In this document: in pieces, positions 25,155-34,642 of the stretch
Layout: every line of letters starts with the position of its first letter
How positions within the stretch are numbered: the stretch's first letter is position 1
From: Promethearchaeota archaeon
GTDB taxonomy: Archaea > Asgardarchaeota > Lokiarchaeia > Sigynarchaeales > SOKP01
Direction: 5' to 3'
Assembly: GCA_030605085.1 (NCBI GenBank)
Contig: JAUWBH010000010.1
Span: forward strand, 1 to 63,415
Length of the DNA: 63,415 nucleotides
Made by a program: the position numbers and the translations under genes
The notes under the pieces: model-generated
What the model was told of the DNA's origin: nothing
Databases searched by the model: none
Seen by the model: the letters and a program-made list of their open reading frames with translations, nothing else

Positions 25155-26690
25155 TCATTCTATATCGTTAATTGGTAATCTAACTTTAAAAATACAACCC
25201 ATATTCCTTCCTCCGGATTCCACCCATATTTTTCCTTCGTGTAGATCAACGATTTGCTTTGAGATATATAACCCTAGACCAGAACCTTCTATATCCACAT
25301 ATTCCAATCCTTCCTCATATCGTTCTATCTTACCGAATCTAGTAAATATTTTTTTTATCTCATCTTCAGTAAAGCCAATTCCAGTATCGCTTACAGAAAT
25401 TATCGCCCAAGTGCCATATTTTTCTAACATTAAAGTAACTCTACCTTTTGGAGGTGTATTTTTTATCGCATTCGATAATAAATTAGTAATTACTTGTTCA
25501 ATTCTCATTTTATCTAATTCAATATATAATTTCTTTGGAAGAACTAGATTTATATTAATATTTCGTTTTTCTGCTAAAAATTTCATACCTTTTGAAGATT
25601 CTCGTATAATTTCGCTAAGATCACTCTTATTCTTTTCCAGTTTGAGTTTATCATATTCAATTCGAGTAACATCGACTAATTTATTAACCAGTTCGGTCAA
25701 GCGTTTACCCCCTTTATCGATCATTTCAATTATTTCTAACACTTCATTTCCCAACTTGTCGCTATATACAAGTTTGAGGAATTCCGTTCCTGCACAAACG
25801 GGCATTAAAGGAGTTTTTAACTCGTGTGCCACTCTAGAAATTAAATCTTTTCTAATTTGATCAAGCTCTTTTAGTTTTTCTATTTCTTCTTTAATAAGTA
25901 ATTCAGCTTCTTTACGCTCTGTAATATCATGACTCATGATCTGGATAAAAGTTTCGTTTCTTATTTTAATTTTTGTAAATACAATATTTGACCAGAATAA
26001 TCTTCCGTCTTTTTTATATAATTCTAATTCTATAGGTAATTGTGGCTCTCCTTTTATAAATTTTTCAAGAGGTTCAATTAATTCTTGAAAAATTGAAATG
26101 TTGGAAATAGCTCTACCAATAATTTCTTTTTTTTTATATCCAATTAACCGTTGCGTAGCAGGATTGGAATCCCTGATAATTCTATTCGAATCAATTAATA
26201 TTATAGAAAAGGGTGAATTTTCAAAAAGATTACGATAACGTGTTTCACTCTCAAGAAGTGCTTTCTCTGCTTTCCTTCTTTCTGTTACATCTCTCATGGT
26301 TGCGATAAACGCTTTGGGATTCCCATCTCCGTCCGTTATCAAGCTCGCGTTCATTTCTCCAATGTATCGCATGCCATCGACTTTGAGGAGCGTGTATTCC
26401 AAATTTCTGGAATACTTATGTTTTAAGGTTTTTTGAAGATTTTTCAAAGCCCGTTCGTGATCTTCTGGAGCAATAAAGTCTAGAGCGCTTCTACCAATCA
26501 AATCATCTGCAGAATTCGCTCCAGCTAATTCGACTGATCGCTGAGAAGCATCAATTATTATACCTTTTAAATCTGTGACTGTAACCGCCTCTGGTGATGT
26601 TCTTAATAATGTTTTGTACAATCTTTCGCTTTCTAAAAATGTTTGAGTAGGGTTCCTCTGGTTTCTATCTTTTTCATAGAAGTTAGTCAT
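25155..26690 (-). CDS. PAS-PAS sensor histidine kinase
   Basis: 511 residues without membrane segments. Two PAS domains (about 20-140 and 145-270) each close with a PAC-like segment (MRDVTERRKAE, SHDITERKEAE). The HisKA dimerisation helix has the phospho-acceptor in RVAHELKTPLMP near 287. The HATPase domain has the N box (NLLSNAIKNTP), G1 (VSDTGIGF) and G2 (GSGLGLYISKQI) motifs. It is probably a cytoplasmic redox or ligand sensor. There is no response regulator nearby. It lies antisense inside the por gene group and may have inserted there. Confidence 0.93.
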   Translation of the reverse strand: MTNFYEKDRNQRNPTQTFLESERLYKTLLRTSPEAVTVTDLKGIIIDASQRSVELAGANSADDLIGRSALDFIAPEDHERALKNLQKTLKHKYSRNLEYTLLKVDGMRYIGEMNASLITDGDGNPKAFIATMRDVTERRKAEKALLESETRYRNLFENSPFSIILIDSNRIIRDSNPATQRLIGYKKKEIIGRAISNISIFQELIEPLEKFIKGEPQLPIELELYKKDGRLFWSNIVFTKIKIRNETFIQIMSHDITERKEAELLIKEEIEKLKELDQIRKDLISRVAHELKTPLMPVCAGTEFLKLVYSDKLGNEVLEIIEMIDKGGKRLTELVNKLVDVTRIEYDKLKLEKNKSDLSEIIRESSKGMKFLAEKRNININLVLPKKLYIELDKMRIEQVITNLLSNAIKNTPPKGRVTLMLEKYGTWAIISVSDTGIGFTEDEIKKIFTRFGKIERYEEGLEYVDIEGSGLGLYISKQIVDLHEGKIWVESGGRNMGCIFKVRLPINDIE

Positions 26691-26919
26691 AGTTAATAAT
26701 TATCGCTCTCAGAATTTTACGATTTCCAAAACGATTAAGTGTTCTTAAAAAATTAATGAAGAACGATATATTTATGTATTTCTTTTTATAACATTAAAAA
26801 AATTTAATTCAGATTGAATGCGATAACTTTTTATCCTTATTTTTTTGAAGCATAAGAGTTTTATTACAAGAGTTATTAATTTCAATAATATTCTGTGTTT
26901 GATTAAATGTGTTATTTCT

Positions 26920-27219
26920 ATGGCTGAGAAAAAAAAGGATTATCAAAAGATTTTGGCTTCAGTCCAAAAACCCGTAATAGGTGAAGCTGGGAAGACAGGG
27001 ACGTGGAGCAAATTAAAACCTGTTATTGATTTGGAAAAATGTATTCCCGCTAAGACTGGAAAAGCAGCTTGCTTTAATTGTTGGCTATATTGCCCTGAAG
27101 CTGTAGTATCGAGAACAATTCCTCCCAAAATTGATTTAATATACTGTAAAGGGTGCGGAATTTGCATGGAGGAATGTCCTGTAAAAGCAATAACTATGGA
27201 AGAGGTGAAAGCTGAATGA
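26920..27219 (+). CDS. porD: 2-Oxoacid:ferredoxin oxidoreductase, delta (ferredoxin) subunit
   Basis: 99 residues from ATG 26920; a longer frame from 26845 exists but the extension is hydrophobic and unlike the family. The first Fe-S motif is spread (KCIPAKTGKAACFNCWLYCP), the second is canonical (CKGCGICMEECP). It carries electrons from the catalytic subunits to external ferredoxin. The last four bases overlap the start of the alpha gene (ATGA), indicating translational coupling. Confidence 0.9.
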   Translation: MAEKKKDYQKILASVQKPVIGEAGKTGTWSKLKPVIDLEKCIPAKTGKAACFNCWLYCPEAVVSRTIPPKIDLIYCKGCGICMEECPVKAITMEEVKAE

Positions 27220-28478
27220 CTCAGACTGAACTATCGGAAAAAAAGAAAAAAATAAAGATTTTAACAGGAAATCACGCTGCCGCGTATGCATATAGGCACG
27301 CAAGGGTGGGTGTTGTATCTGCTTATCCCATAACTCCACAGAGCCCCGTTGTAGAAAAAATATCAGAATTTATCAATAAGGGTAAGTTGAAAGCTAAATT
27401 TTTATTGGTAGAGTCAGAACATTCAACCGCAGTGGCGTGCTGTGCTGCTTCTGCGACAGGTTCTAGGGTTGGTACGGCAACTTCGGCACACGGACTTATG
27501 CTCATGTATGAGCTTCTCCCGTGGGCTTCAGGTACAAGATTACCAATAGTAATAAATTTAGCTACTCGAAGTTGTGGGGCTCCATGGTCAGTCTGGGATG
27601 ATCATTCAGACTTCATCACAGTACGAGATGTTGGTTGGATTCAATTTATGTGCGAGGATAATCAAGAAATCTATGATACTAACATCCAAGCTTTTAAAAT
27701 AGCCGAGGATCCGAGAGTTTATGTCCCTACCATTGTAGCTTACGACGGTTATATTTTATCTCATACAATGATGCCTATTGAATTAGAGAATCAAGAAGAT
27801 ATCGATGCATTCTTACCTCCTTTAAACCATCATATTAATCTATCAGATTTATCTCAAGTTAAAGGTGTAGGGCCGGTGACAACTCCTAATGTAATAAAAA
27901 GAGAGGAAGGTACAGCTCCAGGATATTATGAATTCAGATATTCTTTACAAAAAGCATTAGAAAATTCAATTGATGTTATAATAGAAGCCCATGACGAGTT
28001 CGCAAAAAAATTTGGTAGATTCTATGGCAATGGGTTATTTAAAACACATAAAACGGATGATGCTGATACAATTATTTTCGCTATGGGTTCAGTTTCAGCA
28101 CAAGCGAGAACAGTAATCGAAAAACTCCGAGAAGAAGGACTAAAAATTGGATTAGTAAGTTTAAGGTTGTTCCGTCCTTTTCCTGTTAAGTACCTAAGAG
28201 AATTTTTTGAAGGCAAAAAGAATGTAATTGTTTTTGATCGAGCTATTGGATATGGTTATGAAGGTGTTTTATCTTACGAATTAAAAGCTGCACTTTACGG
28301 CTTAAAAAACTCTCCTTTTATCAAAGGTTTTATTGTTGGCTTAGGTGGAAGAGACGTGAAAAGTGAACATATCGTAGAAGGGGTTCATATGGCTCTAGAA
28401 CAATCTAAAAAAGGGGAAATTACTTATAAAACAGAATATTTTGGATTGAAATTGGATGAATTAGATTTTTTAGATTAG
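27216..28478 (+). CDS. porA: Pyruvate/2-oxoacid:ferredoxin oxidoreductase, alpha subunit
   Basis: 420 residues. The N-terminal domain has the substrate/ThDP segment SAYPITPQSPVVEKI near 35, SEHSTAVACCAASATGSR near 68 and TSAHGLMLMYE near 90. The C-terminal domain has the family FRPFP motif near 325 and FDRAIGYGYEG near 346. Together with beta it forms the ThDP active site. The start overlaps the delta gene. A decayed copy of its last 85 codons lies right after the beta gene (29391-29670). Confidence 0.93.
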   Translation: MTQTELSEKKKKIKILTGNHAAAYAYRHARVGVVSAYPITPQSPVVEKISEFINKGKLKAKFLLVESEHSTAVACCAASATGSRVGTATSAHGLMLMYELLPWASGTRLPIVINLATRSCGAPWSVWDDHSDFITVRDVGWIQFMCEDNQEIYDTNIQAFKIAEDPRVYVPTIVAYDGYILSHTMMPIELENQEDIDAFLPPLNHHINLSDLSQVKGVGPVTTPNVIKREEGTAPGYYEFRYSLQKALENSIDVIIEAHDEFAKKFGRFYGNGLFKTHKTDDADTIIFAMGSVSAQARTVIEKLREEGLKIGLVSLRLFRPFPVKYLREFFEGKKNVIVFDRAIGYGYEGVLSYELKAALYGLKNSPFIKGFIVGLGGRDVKSEHIVEGVHMALEQSKKGEITYKTEYFGLKLDELDFLD

Positions 28479-28491
28479 AGAGGTGTAAAAA

Positions 28492-29388
28492 ATGGTAAAT
28501 GTAATGGATGTTCGAGAAGAAGAATTTATATTTCCAGGAACTAGAATGTGTCTAGGATGCGGAATGCAATTAATTTATCGATTTGCTTTAAAAGCTCTTG
28601 GTCCAAATACAATATTAACTGTCCCAGCTTCGTGTCTTACGGTTTTACATGGCATGCAGGGTTTTTGTACTACCAAAGTCTCTGTACTTCATACTCCTTT
28701 CGCAACTGCAGGAGCGGCTGCTTCAGGCATAGTTGCATCATTAGAAGAAAAAGGACTGGGGGATAAAATATGTGTAGTTGCTTTTGCTGGCGATGGCGGT
28801 ACTGCAGATATTGGTATACAGGCACTTAGCGGAGCTGCTGAAAGAGGAACCAACTTTATATATGCGTGTTACGATAACGAGGCTTATATGAATACTGGAG
28901 TTCAAAGGAGTGGATCTACACCTTTTGGAGCGTCTACAGCCACGACTCCCGGTGGAAAATTGAGACCTAAGAAAAATATGTTTAAAATATTAGAAGCTCA
29001 TGGGATTCCCTATGTCGCTACTGCTAATGCTTCATATCCCTTAGATATATATGATAAGTTTAAGAGTGCACGCGAAATAAAAGGTACAAGATATATACAT
29101 ATAATAAGCCCATGTCCTCCTGGTTGGGGCTATGATCCAAAGGATACTATCGCCGTAGGACGACTGACTACAGAGACAGGTTTCTGGCCTCTATACGAAA
29201 TAATCAACGGAAAATTCATCTTATCAAATAACAGTAAAAAATATCTAGACGAATCTAAACGCAAGCCAATAGAGGCGTATTTTAAAGCTCAAAAGAGATT
29301 TAGAGATATGGGTTCTAAAGAAATTGATATACATAAGGTCCATATCAAAGATGTATGGAAAGAGATTGAAAGACGTATAGAAGATTAA
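28492..29388 (+). CDS. porB: Pyruvate/2-oxoacid:ferredoxin oxidoreductase, beta subunit
   Basis: 298 residues. RMCLGCGMQLIYRF near 18 provides two Fe-S cysteines. The ThDP motif is AGDGGTADIGIQALSGAAERG near 101, ending with N. The C-terminus holds CPPGWGYDPKDT, the family hallmark with a further cysteine. A strong AGAGGTG ribosome site lies 8 bases before the ATG and 13 bases separate it from alpha. The 3' half is duplicated at 33198-33599 with high identity. Confidence 0.93.
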   Translation: MVNVMDVREEEFIFPGTRMCLGCGMQLIYRFALKALGPNTILTVPASCLTVLHGMQGFCTTKVSVLHTPFATAGAAASGIVASLEEKGLGDKICVVAFAGDGGTADIGIQALSGAAERGTNFIYACYDNEAYMNTGVQRSGSTPFGASTATTPGGKLRPKKNMFKILEAHGIPYVATANASYPLDIYDKFKSAREIKGTRYIHIISPCPPGWGYDPKDTIAVGRLTTETGFWPLYEIINGKFILSNNSKKYLDESKRKPIEAYFKAQKRFRDMGSKEIDIHKVHIKDVWKEIERRIED

Positions 29389-29390
29389 TT

Positions 29391-29670
29391 ATTTTCTTTT
29401 CCTGTAAAGTAGCTAAGAGAATTTTTTGAAAGCATAAAGAATGTAAATGTTTTTGATAGAGATATTGGATATGAATATGAAGGTGATTTATCCTACGAAC
29501 TAAAAGCTGTGCTTTACGGCTTAAAAAAATCTCTTTTTATCAAAAGTTTTATTGTTGGCTTAGATGGAAGAGATGTAAAAAGTGTACATATCATAGAGGG
29601 CGTTCAAAAGGCTCTAGAACAATCGAAAAAAGGGAACAGAGAAAAAATCTCTTTTTTCTTGAAAATATAA
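29391..29670 (+). pseudogene. Decayed copy of the porA 3' end
   Basis: Starting two bases after the porB stop, the sequence tracks codons 325-410 of porA: PVK, then a TAG in place of the Tyr codon, then LREFFE, and later LSYELKAVLYGLKKSLFIKS and ALEQSKKG. Several glycines have become Asp, Glu or Ser, a sign of relaxed selection. The tail diverges and stops at TAA 29668-29670. It belongs to a second alpha-beta copy whose beta half lies at 33198. Confidence 0.92.
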
Positions 29671-29867
29671 AGATTTCAAATCAATCTAAAAAACAATTTT
29701 AATTAAGGACGCTTAGATAGAAGAATTTAAATCATCATAGCAATTGGGGTCACAAATTTCAGTAAACCATGTATATTTGGTATTAGCTTTCATGGGAATC
29801 CAAGAATCATTTATCCAAACTAAATTTATATTTTATATACTTTTTAAATTTTTATTTTATATACTTT

Positions 29868-30566
29868 TTAATAATATTGTCTTTTAGTTATCTTAACTCC
29901 TTTAGACTTTAGTTGCCTTAAAATATCTTTAGTTTTCGAATCTGTCTTTTTAATTAAGGGATTATTCTCTAAATGTAATTCTTTTAAAGATGAAATTTCT
30001 ATTAATGCCTCAGGGAGTGACAACAGTTTATTATTTCCTAACATTAAATATCTCAGCGATTTCAATTTACCAATTGAATCAGGGACGCTAGATAATTGAT
30101 TATTATATAATCTTAACTCTTTAACCGAGGTAAGACCTCCAATTGAATCAGGAAGATTTGTTATTAAATTATTAAACAAAAATAAAGTATTAAGTGTTTT
30201 AAGATTGCCTATTGACTCTGGGAGAGTCGTCAACTGATTATCTGATAAATCTAGAGTCTGAAGCGATCTAAGATAACCTATAAATTCTGGAAGGACCTTT
30301 AACTCATTTTTACCCAAAAAAAGTTTTCTGAGATATTCTAAATTCTTTATTGATTCTGGAAGCGTTGTCAGCCCACAATTGTAAAGTCCAACTTTTCTGA
30401 TTCGTTGTTCCCTCGCATAAAAACCTAATTGAGTAATATAATCTATATAACTATGACCTCGAAAATGTAAGTTTAATTGTCTTTCGATATCTTTAAGTAC
30501 ATTTGCCTCAGATTGTAGAATCTGAAATCCCAGAAGAGTAACTATTTTATTGGTCCGCATTTCCAT
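29868..30566 (-). CDS. Leucine-rich repeat protein
   Basis: 232 residues. About six 23-residue leucine-rich repeats run from residue 58 to 205, of the type LTTLPESIGNLKTLNTLFLF followed by NN, the bacterial/Ras-suppressor-like class. The N-terminal 50 residues are unique, and the end is basic (KSKGVKITKRQYY). There is no signal peptide, so it is probably a cytoplasmic protein-binding scaffold. It sits between the two halves of the decayed por copy, next to the GIY-YIG gene, and is likely part of the inserted DNA. Confidence 0.9.
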   Translation of the reverse strand: MEMRTNKIVTLLGFQILQSEANVLKDIERQLNLHFRGHSYIDYITQLGFYAREQRIRKVGLYNCGLTTLPESIKNLEYLRKLFLGKNELKVLPEFIGYLRSLQTLDLSDNQLTTLPESIGNLKTLNTLFLFNNLITNLPDSIGGLTSVKELRLYNNQLSSVPDSIGKLKSLRYLMLGNNKLLSLPEALIEISSLKELHLENNPLIKKTDSKTKDILRQLKSKGVKITKRQYY

Positions 30567-30658
30567 AATTCTATTAATACTTTAATAATACCTATTTAAT
30601 TTATAAATACAAAAATATAAACTTTTATACTCTTACGATTTACTACTTAAATAATTTA

Positions 30659-30758
30659 ATTAAACTCAACTTTGAATTGTTCATATGTATTTAGTTTGCT
30701 TCCTTTACATCACCAAGTTGCGCTTATTAAACTCAACTTTGAATTGTTCATATGTATT
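30659..30758. repeat. 33-bp direct repeat at the 3' end of the GIY-YIG gene
   Basis: The stretch starting ATTAAACTCAACTTTGAATT is present at 30659-30691 and again at 30726-30758. The second copy is the final coding part of the GIY-YIG gene (reverse strand KVEFN region); the first lies just beyond its stop. The period is 67 bases. It could be a target-site-like duplication or the trace of end variation of the element. Confidence 0.85.
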
Positions 30759-33197
30759 AATCCAAGGATTACTATTTAAGAAATACCATATCATTTGTGC
30801 ATCTACTTCTTTTCCTACATTTAATAAATGTCGGCAACGTTCATGAATCTTACCAACAGATTTTGAATACCCTAGCTTTTCATGAAAAAATTTAGTTAAT
30901 ATTTGATTAAACGAATCATCAGAAGGGTCAAGTTGCTTTAACTTTTCAATTAAAATACGAGATTTTACTTGCCTCTTGGCATCGTCCCAACTTTTATAAT
31001 GTCTATGCAATTCTTCATCAAAAGGGTTTCTATCGTATCCTTCTTTTACTATAAAACTGGTCGAACGAGAAACGGACTCTGCGGCATATTTATCAATTAA
31101 AGCCTTGGTAATGGTCTTTTTAAGTCTTCCCTTTTCAGAGTAAAAAATTGCATCAAAGTCTTCTTTAGTCTGGATTGAGGGGTATTTTTTAAGAAATCTA
31201 CAAACTTCTCTCAGATCCATACCATGAAATAGTTTTTTCGGGAGAGAGAGTCTCTGTCTTTCTAAAGAAGCAACACGATAACCCATATCTCTTATTATTT
31301 TATCCAAATCCGCGATGAAAGTATCGCTCTCTGGATTAAGTAATCTAATTTGCTTAATTAGATGAACAGGTTCCATAGTTTCTCGTGCGGTCAGAAATGT
31401 ATCATATCCCAACTGGTTTTTGACCTGATAATTTACTATGTTTATTTTAGAGTTAAATGCCTTTGCATTATAATTCGATAAAAATTCTTTAATGTTCTTA
31501 TCCAAGAATAAGGATGTATAATGGATATATTTTAATAATACTCTATTAAGAGTATCAACCGAGATTTTAGCTTTAGTTCGTCCCGCATAGGACCAGCTAG
31601 GCAGAGTTTTTGGAATAGGTATATCAAACCAATCATCAAAACCAAGGTTCAGTAAAGTTTGATATGTATAGCCTGGAAAAAGCGCTTCTATTCGATTTAG
31701 CATATATCTATCGTTCAAAGCTTCGTTAATCTCATAAAGCTCGAATTGACTTATAATAAGCATCATAAACATCGGTCTTAAAAATTTAATTTGTGCTTCA
31801 GAAAAACTACCCCAATATGATTGTATTCTACTTTTTACCACTTCATTAGATATATATGCAAAATCCTTGTGCCTTATTTGTAATTCTCTTGTGATCTCTT
31901 TTACATTGTATCCTAAACATAAGTAAAACGCTACTTCCATCATATTGATGTCATACTCAGGTTGACCTTGACCACCTCTTCTCGTATTATAACCATCAGA
32001 TATAAGATTGTTATCTTTAATAAAATCAATTTCTGCAGTCTTTAAGGAATTTATGTCAAAACAAATTCTTTTCACTTTTCTATTAAAAGATTTATCAAGT
32101 ACCTTAAATATCCTACCGTAAAGGGGTTTACCATCCTGATCAAAAAAGAAACTAAGACCTTTTGGGTGATTTTCTAAATGCGACCAAATAACACGATGTA
32201 ATCCGTATAGTCTTCCCCTTGAGATTGTATCAATTACATAATCACTCCATCTTTTTCGCAAGGAGCCAGTTGTATAGCCACCAATAGACCGACCAGTAGA
32301 TCTATAAGTAATCTCGTAGACAATTCCGTACCAGAACAATTTAGACCTACCTTTTGCGGATGCAAGCTCTTCTATATTTTTAACTTCTTCCGCCTTGATA
32401 GGATCAATTGTCCCAACCCAATTTCCTTGCTTATCAAACCTGTATTGAACTAATCCAAACCCTCTTTTCCTACGTTCTTCGAGAATCTCTTTCGCATAGG
32501 CACTCTTAACAATTCTTGCGTATGCTTTGATATCAAGTTTACCATTTTTTTTGACTAACTTACCAACGGAAGACCAATCGAATTTACTTGAGAATTTCCT
32601 AACGAGCGGCATCGCTTCGGACCAAAGATTTTTAATAAATAGCTCATATTTCTTACCCAATAACGATTTCAATTCTTCAGAAGGAAGTTTGCTTAGTATA
32701 TGTCTTAATTCTTCTTTATCTTCTTCTGTAAGTTGCTCTTTTTGGATAATCTTTATTAACTTAGATTTTTCATTTATGCTTACCATTGTACTTTTATATA
32801 GATTTTCCCTTAAAATCTCCTTGAAATTTTGTATATCAGAGTTTTGTTCGTTTAAAACCTCTTGTAAAAAAGGCTCATTTATAATTGACTCTAATTTTTT
32901 TCCAAGTTTTTTAGCTACACTCTTTCCCTTAATGATTAAACTCTTTTCGTATCCTTTTATTGTATATTCGTCGTGTATTGCTTGAAAGACTCTTAGATCT
33001 TCAAAAAATTGTCGATAATTAGGATTGAGTTTTTTACCTATTTCCGCTAAAAGCTTATCTTTTCTTTCGTTTGAAATTTTGCTACTATAAAAAATATTCT
33101 TAAGGTTCCGATAAATTTCAATTATATTTTTTAGCTCGGCGCTGATTTCTTTCGAGAACTCCCCATCTGGAACCTCATCAATATGGTTTTCTAACGT
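30705..33197 (-). CDS. Large GIY-YIG nuclease-like protein, start missing
   Basis: The nuclease signature GIVYEI, then GRSIGGYTTGSLRKRW lies near residues 152-180 counted from the first Met (32786), matching the GIY-YIG fold with its Arg. A helix-turn-helix-like segment follows (YNVKEITRELQIRHKD). The remainder is helical and not recognised. The frame is open and protein-like for 137 further codons upstream of that Met, to 33197, with no ATG, GTG or TTG. It ends exactly where the porB remnant begins. So the gene seems 5'-truncated by that junction, or uses the internal Met. Homing-type endonuclease is the likeliest origin. Confidence 0.7.
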   Translation of the reverse strand, partial: TLENHIDEVPDGEFSKEISAELKNIIEIYRNLKNIFYSSKISNERKDKLLAEIGKKLNPNYRQFFEDLRVFQAIHDEYTIKGYEKSLIIKGKSVAKKLGKKLESIINEPFLQEVLNEQNSDIQNFKEILRENLYKSTMVSINEKSKLIKIIQKEQLTEEDKEELRHILSKLPSEELKSLLGKKYELFIKNLWSEAMPLVRKFSSKFDWSSVGKLVKKNGKLDIKAYARIVKSAYAKEILEERRKRGFGLVQYRFDKQGNWVGTIDPIKAEEVKNIEELASAKGRSKLFWYGIVYEITYRSTGRSIGGYTTGSLRKRWSDYVIDTISRGRLYGLHRVIWSHLENHPKGLSFFFDQDGKPLYGRIFKVLDKSFNRKVKRICFDINSLKTAEIDFIKDNNLISDGYNTRRGGQGQPEYDINMMEVAFYLCLGYNVKEITRELQIRHKDFAYISNEVVKSRIQSYWGSFSEAQIKFLRPMFMMLIISQFELYEINEALNDRYMLNRIEALFPGYTYQTLLNLGFDDWFDIPIPKTLPSWSYAGRTKAKISVDTLNRVLLKYIHYTSLFLDKNIKEFLSNYNAKAFNSKINIVNYQVKNQLGYDTFLTARETMEPVHLIKQIRLLNPESDTFIADLDKIIRDMGYRVASLERQRLSLPKKLFHGMDLREVCRFLKKYPSIQTKEDFDAIFYSEKGRLKKTITKALIDKYAAESVSRSTSFIVKEGYDRNPFDEELHRHYKSWDDAKRQVKSRILIEKLKQLDPSDDSFNQILTKFFHEKLGYSKSVGKIHERCRHLLNVGKEVDAQMIWYFLNSNPWINTYEQFKVEFNKRNLVM

Positions 33198-33599
33198 TTA
33201 GAGACTCATGGAATATCATATGTAGCTACTGCTAATGGTTCGTATCCTCTCGATTTATATGAAAAATTTCAAAAAGCTCGAGAAATAAAAGGTACTAGGT
33301 ATATACATATTTTATCATCATGCCCTCCAGGATGGGGTTATGATCCAAAGGATACTATACAAATAGGTAAATTAGCTACAGAGACGGGAGTTTGGCCTCT
33401 ATACGAAATTTTTAATGGAAAATTTATATTATCGAATGACAGCAAAAGATACCTAAATTCTTCTAAAAGAAAACCAATTGAAGAATATTTAAAAGCGCAA
33501 AAAAGGTTTAAAGATATAAGTAAAGAAAAAATTGAGATTTACAAGCAATACATTGAAAATCTGTGGAATGAAATTAAAAATCGTACTGAAAATCAATAG
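33198..33599 (+). pseudogene. Duplicate porB, C-terminal half only
   Basis: An uninterrupted 133-codon frame without start matches porB from LEAHGIPYVATAN to its end: here LETHGISYVATANGSYPLD, CPPGWGYDPKDTI and WPLYEI are kept. Residue identity to the intact copy is high and there is no stop, so the copy was functional until recently or still supplies part of a fusion. The ThDP motif is missing. Its left end abuts the GIY-YIG frame. Confidence 0.93.
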
Positions 33600-33730
33600 A
33601 TTCATAAATAACCTCGAATAATTTCAAAAATCTTTCTTTTTTAAACCAAATACAATCGTTTTAAATTTTTATGTCTAAAAACTTCTATTAAATTAATAAA
33701 TCTTTTAAGAAAGAAAATTAAAATAATTGT

Positions 33731-34642
33731 GTGGAAGCAGCTAAACTAATTAAGACACTGGAGAAGGAAGATTATAGAATATTGATGGCTATTGAAATTG
33801 GGATGAAACGTTCTGAAATCGTTACAGTCAATAATATAAAGTTCTATTCGCGGTATCCAATAGAAGAGACTTTATTCAGATTAAAAAAAGTCCATAAACT
33901 CGATTTAATAATAAGAGATTCCTCTAAATCTGAAATGGGGTATACTCTCAATTCAAAAGCCTATGACTTATTAGCATTTCACGCCCTTGTAGAAAAGAAC
34001 ATTATTAGTCAGTTAGGGCCTATTTTAGGGAAAGGGAAAGAATCAGATGTATATAGCTGCATGGATGATGACGAAAATATATATGCTTTGAAGATTTATC
34101 GTATAGGAAGAACTAGTTTTAAAAATATAAAGAAATTTAGATCAATTTTGGGGGAACGTACTCATTTTTCGTGGCTTTATGTGAATCGACTAGCCGCTAA
34201 AAAAGAATACAGGGCTTTAGAAAAAATACATAAGCTCAATTTAAGCACGCCAAAACCCATAGGTTATAACAGGCATATAATTGTCATGGAGTATTTAAGA
34301 GGAAAAGAATTGGTGTATTATAAAGATATTGACGATCCTTTATTTATCTTTAAAAAAATTATTAATCAAATGATTTTAATTTACCAGAAAGCTAATATGA
34401 TCCATGGCGATTTAGGAGAATTTAACGTTATTATTGATGAAAAGGGAAACATTCTAATAATAGATTGGTTGCAATGGATCCCCAGTGAACACCCAAACGC
34501 TCATTCTATATTAAAAAGGGATATGGAAAATCTATGTACATACTTTAAGAAAAAATTCCGTATTAAAACTGATGTTAACGAAATATTGTCTTCTTTTTAT
34601 CAAAAAAAGCGAAAAAGAAAAAAGAAACTCTTATTCTTTTAA
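33731..34642 (+). CDS. rio2: RIO-type serine/threonine kinase Rio2
   Basis: 303 residues, GTG start. An N-terminal winged-helix domain (1-90) followed by a RIO kinase domain is the Rio2 layout. The motifs are GKGKESDVYSC (ATP loop) near 98, ALKIYRIGRTSF with the catalytic Lys, HGDLGEFNVII near 225 (catalytic Asp/Asn), and IIDWLQW near 244 in place of DFG. The C-terminus is a run of Lys/Arg. Rio2 acts in late maturation of the small ribosomal subunit in archaea and eukaryotes. The end overlaps the convergent methyltransferase gene by 12 bases. Confidence 0.93.
   Translation: MEAAKLIKTLEKEDYRILMAIEIGMKRSEIVTVNNIKFYSRYPIEETLFRLKKVHKLDLIIRDSSKSEMGYTLNSKAYDLLAFHALVEKNIISQLGPILGKGKESDVYSCMDDDENIYALKIYRIGRTSFKNIKKFRSILGERTHFSWLYVNRLAAKKEYRALEKIHKLNLSTPKPIGYNRHIIVMEYLRGKELVYYKDIDDPLFIFKKIINQMILIYQKANMIHGDLGEFNVIIDEKGNILIIDWLQWIPSEHPNAHSILKRDMENLCTYFKKKFRIKTDVNEILSSFYQKKRKRKKKLLFF

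Noticed and set aside
26845..26919. N-terminal extension of the delta subunit
   Set aside because: The extension is hydrophobic and unlike ferredoxin subunits; ATG 26920 gives the normal length.
32527..32985. 152-residue plus-strand ORF
   Set aside because: It is antisense to the GIY-YIG frame, rich in Phe/Ser/Leu as expected of a shadow.
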